This document shows, one piece after another, positions 8,183-17,136 of a stretch of DNA of 64,000 nucleotides. Made by a program: the position numbers and the translations under genes. The DNA is from an uncultured Pelagibacteraceae bacterium (lineage in GTDB: Bacteria > Pseudomonadota > Alphaproteobacteria > Pelagibacterales > Pelagibacteraceae), in the NCBI GenBank assembly GCA_902616725.1, contig CACMTZ010000004.1, forward strand, positions 124,001 to 188,000. The letters run 5' to 3'. Numbering within the stretch: the stretch's first letter is position 1; every line of letters begins with the position of its first letter. The notes beneath the pieces are model-generated. The model was not told the DNA's origin. It ran no database searches and saw nothing but the letters and a program-made list of their open reading frames with translations.

Positions 8183-9595
8183 TTAGATCTTATGGAAATT
8201 ATCAACACCAACTGTATAGTTCGTTCCAGCTAATGGAACTTTAGCTAATGCAGAAGCTTCAGATGTTAATGCCGCTAAATCCTCAGGTTCTAGAGAATGG
8301 ATATTCGTTTTACCACATGCTCTAGCTAACAATTGAGCTTCAAGTGTCATTGAGTGAAGATAATTATAAACTCTTAATGCAGCATCATCAGGATTTAATC
8401 TAGCTCTTAATTTTGGATCCTGAGTTGCAACACCAACAGGACATCTTCCTGTATGGCAGTGATAACATTCACCTGCTTTAACACCCATTTCCTTTTCAAA
8501 ATCAGCTTCAGGAATGTCTTTATTACAATTTAATGCGATCATTGAACCAGTACCAATCGCAATTGCATCAGCACCTAATGCTAAAGCTTTTGCCATATCT
8601 GCACCATCTCTTACACCACCAGCATAAATCAATGTAACTTTTCCAGTTTTACCTACATCGTCCAAAGCTCTTCTTGCTTCTCTTATAGCTGCGATACCAG
8701 GAATACCTGTATTGGCAGCAGCAATGTGTGGACCTGCACCTGTTGATCCTTCCATACCATCTAAGTAAATAGAGTCTGGATCACACTTTGCAGCCATACG
8801 AACATCATCATAAACTTTTGATGCACCTAATTTTAATTGAATTGGCACTTTATTTTTTGTTAGTTGTCGTAATTCTTCAACTTTTAAAGCTAAGTCATCA
8901 GGACCTAACCAGTCTGGGTGTCTAGCAGGAGATCTTTGATCAATTCCTGATGGTAATGATCTCATTTCTGCAACTTGGTCAGTAACTTTTTGACCCATCA
9001 AGTGTCCACCCATACCGACTTTTTGACCTTGTCCAATAAATACTTCAATTCCATCTGCTAGTTGTGCATGATGTGGGTTAAATCCATATCTAGATTGAAT
9101 ACATTGGTAAAACCATTTTTCAGAATATCTTCTTTCATCAGGGATCATTCCACCTTCACCAGAACAAGTAGCACTTCCTGCCATTGTTGCACCTCGAGCA
9201 AGTGCTGTTTTAGCTTCATAAGATAAAGCACCAAAACTCATACCAGTAATATAAACTGGTATATCTAATTCAATTGGGTTCTCACATCTTGGACCAATCA
9301 CAGTTTTGGTTTCACACTTTTCTCTGTAACCTTCGATTACAAACCTAGTTAAAGTTCCTGGTAAGAAAACTAGATCATCAAATGTAGGAATTTTTTTCAT
9401 TAATGCCATTCCACGCATTCTGTATCTTCCTAACTGAGATTTAATATGGATGTCATCAATTACCTCTGGGGTAAATATAGCGTTGTGACCAAGTAAACTT
9501 TTGTTTCTTGATCCATTGCTGCTTACGTGAACATCGGCTTTACCACCAACGTTACCATTTGATTTTCCGTTTTTTTTCTTTTTTTTCTTAGCCAT
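8183..9595 (-). CDS. mgsC: N-methylglutamate synthase large subunit, FMN/Fe-S glutamate-synthase-like (MgsC/GlxD)
   Basis: 470-residue FMN-binding domain of the glutamate synthase family. The TIM-barrel part shows YITGMSFGALSYEAK, QLKLGASKVYDDV and GGVRDGADMAKALALGADAIAIG. A C-x2-C-x4-C set (Cys377, Cys380, Cys385) matches the iron-sulfur ligand motif of GltB-type synthases. With MgsA and MgsB it splits what is one GltB polypeptide elsewhere. In methylotrophs this complex converts gamma-glutamylmethylamide and 2-oxoglutarate to N-methylglutamate and glutamate. The about 20-residue Lys-rich head is unusual. It overlaps mgsB by one base. Confidence 0.85.
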   Translation of the reverse strand: MAKKKKKKNGKSNGNVGGKADVHVSSNGSRNKSLLGHNAIFTPEVIDDIHIKSQLGRYRMRGMALMKKIPTFDDLVFLPGTLTRFVIEGYREKCETKTVIGPRCENPIELDIPVYITGMSFGALSYEAKTALARGATMAGSATCSGEGGMIPDERRYSEKWFYQCIQSRYGFNPHHAQLADGIEVFIGQGQKVGMGGHLMGQKVTDQVAEMRSLPSGIDQRSPARHPDWLGPDDLALKVEELRQLTKNKVPIQLKLGASKVYDDVRMAAKCDPDSIYLDGMEGSTGAGPHIAAANTGIPGIAAIREARRALDDVGKTGKVTLIYAGGVRDGADMAKALALGADAIAIGTGSMIALNCNKDIPEADFEKEMGVKAGECYHCHTGRCPVGVATQDPKLRARLNPDDAALRVYNYLHSMTLEAQLLARACGKTNIHSLEPEDLAALTSEASALAKVPLAGTNYTVGVDNFHKI

Positions 9596-10449
9596 TAAAT
9601 TGCTCCTTTTTTCTCAGCAGGTTCTAAGTTGTCGTAATTCCAAAGTTTTTTACCAGCTACAATTTTTTTCATTTTACTTACATCAAAGTTTTCACCAATT
9701 TCAGCAACTCTAAGTTTTCTTCTTAACCAATCTTGATCGCTTTGCGTCAACTCTGAATCTACTGCATCACTACCATATGAGCCAATTTCTCCACCTACGA
9801 AAATTGTCCCATCATACATCGAATCACCTAAATTTATGCCAACATCTCCTAATATGATTATTCTTCCTCTTTGCATCATAAACCCTGTAAATGCACCAGC
9901 GTCACCACCAATAATGATAGTTCCACCTTTCATATCGATGCCGGTTCTTGCACCGACACTACCTTTGCAAATTAAATCACCACCTCTGATAGCTGCTCCA
10001 AAACAAGAACCTGCATTTTTTTCAATTACAACTTTTCCAGCCATTAGATTCTCTGCACATGACCAGCCAACTCTTCCATTGATTCTTACAATCGGACCAT
10101 CACTAGAGCCCATACCAAAGTATCCTAAACTACCTTCAAAAATTAAATTCAATTTATTTAAAATTCCAACTCCCAAACTATGTTTTCCTTGAGGATTTTT
10201 AATTACGATTGTTCCATAGCCTTGGCTCATTAAATTATCGAGTTCTTTATTAGCTTCAGCTGCTGTCATATTTTTTACATCAAGATCTGTTCTTTTGTTA
10301 AAATCGACATCATAAGTTCCAAAGTAATAAAAATTTTCTGCTTCATCTGGATTAAAAAATTTCTGTTGAGTTCTTCCAGTTAAAACTTCCGAGTGCATTC
10401 CCATTGCCTGGGCTTTTGTTTTTTTGGTTACGTTTTTTAAATTTGCCAT
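9595..10449 (-). CDS. mgsB: N-methylglutamate synthase subunit, GXGXG beta-helix domain (MgsB/GlxC)
   Basis: 284-residue protein homologous to the C-terminal right-handed beta-helix of glutamate synthase. The repeating Gly pattern (GYFGMGSSDG, KNAGSCFGAAIRGG, KGSVGARTGIDMKGG, GDAGAFTGFMMQRG) is typical of the GXGXG domain. Its role is structural, joining the amidotransferase and FMN subunits. It overlaps mgsA by 13 bp and mgsC by 1 bp, so the three are translationally coupled. A true GltB-like function with ammonia is unlikely because subunits are split as in glxBCD/mgsABC. Confidence 0.85.
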   Translation of the reverse strand: MANLKNVTKKTKAQAMGMHSEVLTGRTQQKFFNPDEAENFYYFGTYDVDFNKRTDLDVKNMTAAEANKELDNLMSQGYGTIVIKNPQGKHSLGVGILNKLNLIFEGSLGYFGMGSSDGPIVRINGRVGWSCAENLMAGKVVIEKNAGSCFGAAIRGGDLICKGSVGARTGIDMKGGTIIIGGDAGAFTGFMMQRGRIIILGDVGINLGDSMYDGTIFVGGEIGSYGSDAVDSELTQSDQDWLRRKLRVAEIGENFDVSKMKKIVAGKKLWNYDNLEPAEKKGAI

Positions 10450-11381
10450 ACTTTAACCTCCCCATCGAATGGATCATAAGTATCAATTTCTTGTGGCAAA
10501 ATTGATCTTATAGCTATCTCCTCTGAACCCATTGCTACTAAATCATCTGACTCATATAAAACTAAAGGTTTTGCGGCCATTGTATCTTTAGCCATTCCCA
10601 AAGAATCTTTTGTAGCAACAAAATAAGTAAATACACCATCAAGACCTGTTAATGACTCTTTCATCCCTTCTTCTAATGAAGCCCCATCTCTCATTTTTTC
10701 AGCAAGGTAAACTGCAATTAATTCAGAGTCACATTCTGACATAAATCTCATTCCCTTATTTTCTAAAGCTCTTCTATTATTCCAATAGTTTGTTAGTTGA
10801 CCATTGTGAACAACGGACACATCACTGAAAGGATATCCCCAAAAAGGGTGGGCAGATTTAATATCTACACCAGACTCAGTGGCCATTCTTGCATGGCCTA
10901 TTGCATGAGTACCAACAAGTTTATCTAAGTTATATCTATCGCAAACCATTTTGGCATTCCCTAGATCTTTGATTACTTCTAATGATTTACCCATAGATAA
11001 AATTTCAACACCAGGAATACTTTCTATTTTTTGTGAAAACTCTAATAAATCTTTTTTATTGTATTCAATCTCATATCTTAATGAGTAAGGGAGTATTCTT
11101 TCTTCTTTAATAATTTTTGCACCCATCTCTGCAAGATAACTATCAACAATTTTCTTTCTTTCATCATATACAGACACATCCTCAGCAACTGACGTACTTC
11201 CTTCACCAACGTTTTCACCAACTTTAAATCGCATGATGAAATTTTTGCCATCTGTATCACCATACAAAGCATAACCAGTAGAGTCTTCTCCCCGATGTTT
11301 TAAGGCTTGCAACATTCCTTGGAGTTCATGACCTACGTTGGATGATTTCCCTCTATGAATTAATCCCGCTATTCCGCACAT
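10437..11381 (-). CDS. mgsA: N-methylglutamate synthase subunit, class II glutamine amidotransferase (MgsA/GlxB)
   Basis: 314-residue Ntn-hydrolase glutamine amidotransferase. MCGIAGL gives Cys2 as the catalytic nucleophile, and HRGEDSTGYALYG, GHARMATES and VVHNGQLTNYW are the usual class II substrate motifs. In MgsABC it would hydrolyse the amide of gamma-glutamylmethylamide and pass the amine to the FMN subunit. It has a GAGAGAG Shine-Dalgarno and begins 21 bp after the GS-like gene, so the order ligase-mgsA-mgsB-mgsC follows the pathway. Shared ancestry with PurF or GlmS is clear, but no sugar or PRPP domain is present. Confidence 0.87.
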   Translation of the reverse strand: MCGIAGLIHRGKSSNVGHELQGMLQALKHRGEDSTGYALYGDTDGKNFIMRFKVGENVGEGSTSVAEDVSVYDERKKIVDSYLAEMGAKIIKEERILPYSLRYEIEYNKKDLLEFSQKIESIPGVEILSMGKSLEVIKDLGNAKMVCDRYNLDKLVGTHAIGHARMATESGVDIKSAHPFWGYPFSDVSVVHNGQLTNYWNNRRALENKGMRFMSECDSELIAVYLAEKMRDGASLEEGMKESLTGLDGVFTYFVATKDSLGMAKDTMAAKPLVLYESDDLVAMGSEEIAIRSILPQEIDTYDPFDGEVKVWQI

Positions 11382-11402
11382 ATATTTCTCTCTCTGTATT
11401 TA

Positions 11403-12872
11403 TTATGGTAAACAATCTAAATAGGTGTCTAAATCCCATTGAGTTGTTGCACCTAAAAATCTTTCCCATTCATCATTTTTATACCAATGGAAAACTTTAT
11501 ACATCTCATCAGGCATTGCAGATTTAATGATTTCATCCTCTGATAATCTTTCTAAAGCCTCACCTAAACTCAAAGGAAGTTTCTTAACATCTTTACCTGC
11601 CTTTTGAGCTTCATAAATATTTCTAGACTCTGGAGCAGCTGGTTGCATCTTTTTACTAATTCCATGATCACAAGCTTTTAGTAAGGCTGCACCTAATAAA
11701 TATGGATTATGCATTGAGTCTACTGATCTGTATTCAAATCTACCTGGTGCAGATACTCTCAATCCACAAGTTCTATTTTGGTAACCCCAGTCAGCATAAA
11801 CAGGAGCCCAGAAACCTTGATCCCACAATCTTCTATATGAATTTACAGTTGAAGATCCTAATGCTGTCAAAGCTGGTAAATGTTCCATTATACCTGCTAT
11901 TGATTGTAATCCAATTTTTCCAGGTAATTGCATATCCTTAGTATCTGGCATGAAAGTGTTTGTTCCACCTTCAACATAACCAAAAACTTCTTCAACGCCT
12001 GGTAAAGATTTGTGTCCAAGTTTATTTGTTTTAACTTTTCCACCTTTCCATAAAGACATATTAGTATGACAACCACTCGCTGAAACTCCCATAAATGGTT
12101 TGGTCATAAAACATGCAATTAGATTATGTTCTCTTGCAACTTGAGCACATATTTGTCTGTAAGTTGATAGTCTATCTGCATTTCTTAAAACGTTATCATA
12201 TGTCCAATTCAATTCTAATTGACCAGGTGCATCTTCGTGATCACCTTGAATCATATCTAGACCCATTGCTTTTGCATATTCTATCACCTTCATAAAGACA
12301 GGTCTTAAAGACTCAAATTGGTCTATGTGATAACAAAATGGTTTAGAAAATCCTTTTCCTGTTGGAGTTCCATCATCATTTTTAGTCAACCACATCATTT
12401 CTGGCTCAGTTCCTACTCTTAGCTCTAAACCATGTTTCTTTTGAAATTCATCCATGAAAATTCTTAAATTTCCTCTGCAATCAGAAGTTAAATGACCTCC
12501 AGGATTATTTCTTTCTTCTCTGTTTCTAAAACAAGTTACAAAAACTCTTCCAACTCTTTTATCCCACGGTAACTGACAAAAAGTTTCAGGGTCAGGAATT
12601 CCAACCAATTCCATTGCCTCTGGTCCATAACCAATATAGTTGTTGTGTCGATCTAAAAATAAGTTCGCAGTTGCTCCGTAAACTAATTGGAAACCTTTTT
12701 CAGCTGTTCTTTCCCAATGATCAGCGGGTATTCCTTTTCCAACCACTCTTCCTGTTACAGAAATAAATTGATAATAAATATAGGTTATTCCTAATTCGTT
12801 TATTTTTTCTCTGACTTTTTTGACTTGCTTATCTCTACCTGGTCGGTTTACGTGTTTTTCTAGATCCGTCAT
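11403..12872 (-). CDS. glutamine-synthetase-family ligase, probable gamma-glutamylmethylamide synthetase
   Basis: 489-residue GS-fold enzyme, distinct from the GlnT-like protein at 4447-5772. It has the beta-grasp start (ELGITYIYYQFISVTGRVVG), the catalytic segment GDHEDAPGQLELNWTYDN, the nucleotide-binding ASGCHTNMSLW and the Arg motifs NRTCGLRVSAPGRFEYRSVD. Directly upstream of mgsABC in the same operon, it is the best positional candidate for GmaS, which joins methylamine to glutamate with ATP. It is longer than usual GmaS/GlnT enzymes (about 435-445 aa), and the other paralogue is closer to GlnT in sequence, so which of the two handles methylamine is open. Confidence 0.75.
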   Translation of the reverse strand: MTDLEKHVNRPGRDKQVKKVREKINELGITYIYYQFISVTGRVVGKGIPADHWERTAEKGFQLVYGATANLFLDRHNNYIGYGPEAMELVGIPDPETFCQLPWDKRVGRVFVTCFRNREERNNPGGHLTSDCRGNLRIFMDEFQKKHGLELRVGTEPEMMWLTKNDDGTPTGKGFSKPFCYHIDQFESLRPVFMKVIEYAKAMGLDMIQGDHEDAPGQLELNWTYDNVLRNADRLSTYRQICAQVAREHNLIACFMTKPFMGVSASGCHTNMSLWKGGKVKTNKLGHKSLPGVEEVFGYVEGGTNTFMPDTKDMQLPGKIGLQSIAGIMEHLPALTALGSSTVNSYRRLWDQGFWAPVYADWGYQNRTCGLRVSAPGRFEYRSVDSMHNPYLLGAALLKACDHGISKKMQPAAPESRNIYEAQKAGKDVKKLPLSLGEALERLSEDEIIKSAMPDEMYKVFHWYKNDEWERFLGATTQWDLDTYLDCLP

Positions 12873-12941
12873 TTTCCCCTCAATGAATTATAAATTTACT
12901 CAAGCGTAACTGAAAAATTTATTAGTGTCTAGGCTTGAAGT

Positions 12942-14288
12942 TTAGCTCCAAGGAAACGGACTGTTCGAAGTAGGGTGTAATTCTCCCTTCTCGTAACGGT
13001 TGAATCTAAATGGTTTTAATAAATCACTTTCAGTACCAAGAATTTCTTTTGCCACCAGTTCGCCAACACCAATCATTTTGTATCCATGGTTAGCATCAGC
13101 AATCATATAAACATTTTCAAAAAATCTATCGAAGATCGGAAAAGAGTCAGGGGTCATACATCCAAGTCCACCTGAAGGACCTTTTCTATACAGGCCTGAT
13201 TTCCCTTCAAATCTTTTTTGACAATGAGCTAAAGCTGAGCACCACATTTCACTAAAAGCATCAGTTGTTTGATATTCTGGTGACTCAATCCCATATGGAT
13301 CAACGTTAACTTTATCAAAATGTTTTTTAACAATATAAGGAGAAGTTCCTCCTTGAACACCTAACCCTTCTATATCAGGCTTGTAATAAATCCCCCAAAT
13401 TTTATCTGTAATTAATTTTTTTGTTTTATCTGAATATAATGGTGCAGTAGAGTCGACATGAACCACAGGCGGTTGTTTGCCATCATTTGTTTTTAAGAAA
13501 TCTGGTTCTACTCCAATAACACCCTCTTGGAGCATCCAGTAAGTCCACATGTCAGTAACATGCATCTTACCATCTTTGCCTTTGATGTTTGCAGTTTTTG
13601 GTAGCTCTAACATGTTCCAAAAATCTCTTGCCCAAGGTCCCGCTCCAATTACGACTTGTTCACAATCAATTGTCCCTTTGTCTGTTTCTACTCCAGTTAC
13701 AGCTTTACTATTACTTCCTCTTTTAAAACCTGTAACTCTAACACCCTTCATCACTTGAACACCATTTGAGGTAGATTTATTTTCAAGTGCTTTAATTGAA
13801 TCTTTATTAAAAGCATACCCACCTTTTTTTTCATGCAGAATAGATGTGATTCCTTGAGCTTGCCAATCATCAAAGATACCTTTCATATAATTCATGCAAT
13901 CTTTTTCACCTTCTATAAATTCAGACTCATAACCAATTGCTTTTTGTTGTTGATAAATACTGGCGACATCCTCATGCATAACCTCAGGTGATATTTGCAA
14001 ATAACCAACTGGATTATATTTAAATGCTTTTGGATCACTCTCCCAAACTGAAACTGAATGGGCCATTAATTCTCTCATTGCTGGTTGGAAATAATTATTT
14101 CTAACAACACCACAAGCTATGCCGCTCGCACCTGCCGCAGTATCTTTCTTTTCTAAAACAACAATATCTCCAGGATTTTTATACGTTTCGGATAGTTTCC
14201 AAGCAGTACTTAATCCGTGGATCCCCCCACCGATAATTACTACTTTTGCTTTTGTCGGTAATGACATACACACATCTTTATTTTTCAT
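12942..14288 (-). CDS. FAD-dependent amine/amino-acid oxidoreductase (DAO family)
   Basis: 448-residue DAO-superfamily flavoprotein. The FAD-binding Rossmann motif is VVIIGGGIHGLSTAWKL (about residues 16-32), followed by EKKDTAAGASGIACGVVRNNYF and a C-terminal GHGYKMIG-type closing motif (ADANHGYKMIGVGELVA). No GcvT domain is fused to it. It lies 69 bp upstream of the GS-like gene and downstream of the tdm operon, within the methylamine island. The substrate is unknown: glycine, sarcosine, N-methylglutamate or dimethylamine are all possible. An alternative start at 14267 (MSLPTKAK) would bring the Rossmann fold nearer the N-terminus. Confidence 0.75.
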   Translation of the reverse strand: MKNKDVCMSLPTKAKVVIIGGGIHGLSTAWKLSETYKNPGDIVVLEKKDTAAGASGIACGVVRNNYFQPAMRELMAHSVSVWESDPKAFKYNPVGYLQISPEVMHEDVASIYQQQKAIGYESEFIEGEKDCMNYMKGIFDDWQAQGITSILHEKKGGYAFNKDSIKALENKSTSNGVQVMKGVRVTGFKRGSNSKAVTGVETDKGTIDCEQVVIGAGPWARDFWNMLELPKTANIKGKDGKMHVTDMWTYWMLQEGVIGVEPDFLKTNDGKQPPVVHVDSTAPLYSDKTKKLITDKIWGIYYKPDIEGLGVQGGTSPYIVKKHFDKVNVDPYGIESPEYQTTDAFSEMWCSALAHCQKRFEGKSGLYRKGPSGGLGCMTPDSFPIFDRFFENVYMIADANHGYKMIGVGELVAKEILGTESDLLKPFRFNRYEKGELHPTSNSPFPWS

Positions 14289-14304
14289 GCGACGTAAATA
14301 TATA

Positions 14305-14326
14305 ATTTTTTATATATATAAAAAAT
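14305..14326. repeat. 22-bp perfect AT palindrome between operons
   Basis: Perfect self-complementary run, ATTTTTT-ATATATAT-AAAAAAT. It lies 21 bp after the stop of the winged-helix-like gene and 16 bp before the FAD oxidoreductase start. An A-run before and a T-run after the dyad give it a bidirectional-terminator look, and a promoter -10 role is also possible. In such AT-rich DNA a chance origin cannot be excluded. Confidence 0.35.
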
Positions 14327-14347
14327 ATAAGTAAAAATAATAAAGCT

Positions 14348-14698
14348 TTAAAAGCTTAGATGTTTAAGGGTTTCAATGTATTTATTAAACTCTTCAATAA
14401 AAGATACACTTGGCTTTATGTGCTTTTTTCGCTGGTCTCCAGAAGTTTTTTCTAAGAAAAAAAAACCTTTTTCACATGCCTCATTAATCATTAAAGCTGA
14501 CTTAGGACGTGAAGTTTTAAACAATTTAGTCTTTAATTCTTCGACTGTTAAGTCTTCTTTATACTTATAAGCGTGCATAACTAAAAGCATCATATGATAA
14601 TGCGAAGGTGATTTTCTAAAAAAATAGTTACTAGACATGTGAGAAAGTTTCATCTGATCTTCCCAAAATTCTAATAAATCTTTTGCTGTTTTGGGCAT
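14348..14698 (-). CDS. small winged-helix-like (MarR-type?) protein coupled to tdm
   Basis: 116-residue soluble protein. Residues about 25-105 read as a winged-helix fold of the MarR type: a helical start (HYHMMLLVMHAYKYKEDLTVEEL), a helix-turn-helix-like stretch (KTSRPKSALMINEACEKGFF) and a beta-wing (LEKTSGDQRKKHIKPS). Its ATG overlaps the tdm stop by one base, so it is translated with the TMAO demethylase. That makes it a candidate regulator of tdm/tmoX responding to a methylated amine, but no operator could be tied to it. Identification is from pattern only. Confidence 0.6.
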   Translation of the reverse strand: MPKTAKDLLEFWEDQMKLSHMSSNYFFRKSPSHYHMMLLVMHAYKYKEDLTVEELKTKLFKTSRPKSALMINEACEKGFFFLEKTSGDQRKKHIKPSVSFIEEFNKYIETLKHLSF

Positions 14699-17037
14699 TA
14701 AGATCTAACTCTGGTTTTTTTAGGATCAAAGTGTGGGAAAGCAACTACTTTAGCAGAAATTCTTTTTTGATGACCATCAATTTTACCCACCTCTACCTCA
14801 GTGCCTATTTCAGAATATTGATTGTCAATTCTACATAAAGCTATATTTTTATTGAGAGTAGTAGATAAACAACCACTTGTAATTACACCTACTTGAGATC
14901 TTCCGACATGTACACAGTCACCATGACCCGAAGGTTCTTTACCAATTAACTCAAGACCAACAAGTTTTTTTTGTGGATTTGCTTTTCTTTCTTTCAAAAC
15001 ACTTTTACCAATAAAATCCTCTTCCTTTGATTTGAGAGGTACTGCAAAACCAATTCCAGCTTCAAACGGATCCTGTTGACCATCAAATTCATTTCCAAAC
15101 AAAATTAAACCTGCTTCAATTCTCAATTTATCTAAAGCAGCAAATCCAGCAGGTATTAAATTATCATCTTTGCCATACTCCATAAGTTTATCCCATACTT
15201 TTGGTGCATCTTTTGGATGGCACCATATTTCATAACCAAGTTCACCGGTGTAACCAGTTCTAGAGACAATTAATGGTATTCCTTGGAGTTCTTCAACTCT
15301 GCAAATTGAAAACCTAAACCATTCTAACTCATCGATTGCAGGCTGTGTTGGAGGTGCAAAAATCATTTTTTTTAAAATTTCTCTACTTTTCGGCCCTTGA
15401 ATGGAAACATTGCTAATTTGATCTGTTGAGTTTTTTATATTTACTTTGAACTTTTTCTTTTGAGCAACTTCTTTAAGCCACTCTCCTGCATACTCGTCTC
15501 CACAAATCCATCTAAATCCAGTTTCACTTAATCTAAATAAAGTACCATCATCGAACATCATTCCATTTTCATAGCACATTGCTGAATAAACAATTTGTCC
15601 AACAGCAAGTTTTTTAATATTTCTAGTTAAAGTATAATTCATTAATTCTTCAGCATCTGGACCTATAATTTCAAATTTTCTCAATGACGATAAATCGATT
15701 AAAACAGCATTCTCTCTGCACGCATTATATTCTTCTACCACACCATGTTTTGTGTAGTCATTTGGAAGCCAAAAACCTCTAGCATCAATAAAATTCCTAG
15801 TTAATTTTGATGTTCTTTCATAAAAACCAGAATTTCTAGTAAGTTTTTTTTCGGAGTCTGTTTTCATTCTAAAAGCAAATGATTTTGAAAATTCTTTTTT
15901 TTTGTCATAGGTTCTAACAAAAATATCCGTGGGATTCCATGAATTACATGCATCAATATCACTTGGACATGCCGTCGTTCCAATAGTTAAATCTTTTAAT
16001 GCTCTAAACATTACATAATCTCCAGGTCTTGCAAATGACTCATCAGAAATGACAGAATTTAAACCAGTTGCTGAGGTGTTAAAAAATAAATTAATTGCTT
16101 GCCAACCTTTTTGTTTTTCAACTCCATATGCGGCCATCGCATTGTTTAGATTATCCGAACAATTTGGATGACCAAAATAACCTGCATCTTCGTAATATTT
16201 TGATGTGCAAGCTAAATTAAAAGTATCATGTTTGCCAACTGTATCTCTTATCACTTCAACTAAAGGTTCATGATCTGTGTCATAAAATTTTGAGAACAAT
16301 CCTGGCCCAGGAAAAGTATTACCCATGAAGGTTCGTGTGGTCTGCCAATCAAGTCCTTTTTCAATTTTTTTATCAAGTTTTCTTGTATCAAATGCAACAA
16401 AGTCAGAGCATTGTCTACCTGCTGGACTAATAATTTGGATGTAATCACCTTCTTTTACCTGAAAGGAAATAGCAGTTTGCCTATCAATATTTTTTTCGTA
16501 ATGTGGCTCAAACACTGGGTCAGGAATTATTGATAATTCTTTATCATTCGTAATTTTAGCTCTTTTTATAAATAATATTAAATCACCAGATGGATTTTGT
16601 TCACTTACCAACATGTCATTTTGTGGTGCAGAGAAAATAACGTAGCACTTATCTTTAGATTTTAATTTAATTTTTTCACCACTAGGTGTTTTTTCATCAA
16701 ATAAAATTGAAGAGTGCGATTTATTTAAATCTAGATTTCTTTTTTTTAATTGAAAATTTGTAGCTAAAGAACTTTCATCCTTTTTTTTTAAAATCTCTTT
16801 AATAAAACTTTTGTCGCTATTTTCTTTCAAATTTAAAATTGCGAGTTCAGATTTTCCATCTTTGTCGAAACAAATTATTTCACAAATTTGATTTCCCTCA
16901 TCATTAATGATTTCTATTTCGTCATCTGGAAAAATTTGTAAACCAGTTAGCCCACCAGCGTTTACAACGTGTCTTTCAACTCCAGGTGGTAGTATGTTTA
17001 GACCAGGTTCTTTTATATCTAATGTAGTCAGCGACAT
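14698..17037 (-). CDS. tdm: trimethylamine-N-oxide demethylase (Tdm)
   Basis: 779-residue two-domain enzyme. Residues about 1-400 form the DUF1989-type metal domain; Cys293, Cys357 and Cys364 (HPNCSDN, TACPSDIDAC) are placed to bind zinc. Residues about 415-775 are a GcvT tetrahydrofolate-binding domain (GFAALDKLRIEAGL near the THF site). This fusion is diagnostic for Tdm, which splits TMAO into dimethylamine and formaldehyde, the latter being passed to THF. It is divergent from the TMAO-binding protein gene tmoX across a 99-bp promoter region and coupled downstream to a small winged-helix-like gene. Length agrees with known Tdm. Confidence 0.9.
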   Translation of the reverse strand: MSLTTLDIKEPGLNILPPGVERHVVNAGGLTGLQIFPDDEIEIINDEGNQICEIICFDKDGKSELAILNLKENSDKSFIKEILKKKDESSLATNFQLKKRNLDLNKSHSSILFDEKTPSGEKIKLKSKDKCYVIFSAPQNDMLVSEQNPSGDLILFIKRAKITNDKELSIIPDPVFEPHYEKNIDRQTAISFQVKEGDYIQIISPAGRQCSDFVAFDTRKLDKKIEKGLDWQTTRTFMGNTFPGPGLFSKFYDTDHEPLVEVIRDTVGKHDTFNLACTSKYYEDAGYFGHPNCSDNLNNAMAAYGVEKQKGWQAINLFFNTSATGLNSVISDESFARPGDYVMFRALKDLTIGTTACPSDIDACNSWNPTDIFVRTYDKKKEFSKSFAFRMKTDSEKKLTRNSGFYERTSKLTRNFIDARGFWLPNDYTKHGVVEEYNACRENAVLIDLSSLRKFEIIGPDAEELMNYTLTRNIKKLAVGQIVYSAMCYENGMMFDDGTLFRLSETGFRWICGDEYAGEWLKEVAQKKKFKVNIKNSTDQISNVSIQGPKSREILKKMIFAPPTQPAIDELEWFRFSICRVEELQGIPLIVSRTGYTGELGYEIWCHPKDAPKVWDKLMEYGKDDNLIPAGFAALDKLRIEAGLILFGNEFDGQQDPFEAGIGFAVPLKSKEEDFIGKSVLKERKANPQKKLVGLELIGKEPSGHGDCVHVGRSQVGVITSGCLSTTLNKNIALCRIDNQYSEIGTEVEVGKIDGHQKRISAKVVAFPHFDPKKTRVRS

Positions 17038-17051
17038 TTTTTATATCTATT

Positions 17052-17062
17052 ATTATATTATA
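17052..17062 (-). promoter_or_regulatory. -10 region for tdm
   Basis: Two overlapping perfect TATAAT hexamers on the minus strand (17057-17052 and 17062-17057), 15-25 bp before the tdm ATG. The -35 is weak. If used, the leader would be very short. Confidence 0.4.
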
Positions 17063-17076
17063 TAAATATCTATTAG

Positions 17077-17105
17077 TTGACTATCATTTTACTTAGGCAC
17101 ATACT
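17077..17105 (+). promoter_or_regulatory. sigma-70-type promoter of tmoX
   Basis: TTGACT (17077-17082), 17-bp spacer, CATACT (17100-17105) on the plus strand, about 31 bp before the tmoX ATG, which has an AGAAAGGGGAA Shine-Dalgarno. It lies in the shared intergenic region with divergent tdm, so joint control is possible. Confidence 0.55.
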
Positions 17106-17136
17106 ATTCACACTTAATATTAAGAAAGGGGAATAA

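Noticed and set aside
9836..10192. Long reading frame on the plus strand, Pro/Ile-rich
   Set aside because: It is antisense to mgsB, whose Gly repeats produce a low-complexity shadow frame; no domain or Shine-Dalgarno.
12873..12941. glnA-type glutamine riboswitch before the GS-like gene
   Set aside because: The conserved sequence blocks of the glnA/downstream-peptide RNA are not seen.
12942..14288. Calling the FAD oxidoreductase a dimethylamine monooxygenase
   Set aside because: It has no Dmm-type subunits or ferredoxin features; it is a DAO-family flavoprotein. The role is offered only as a candidate.
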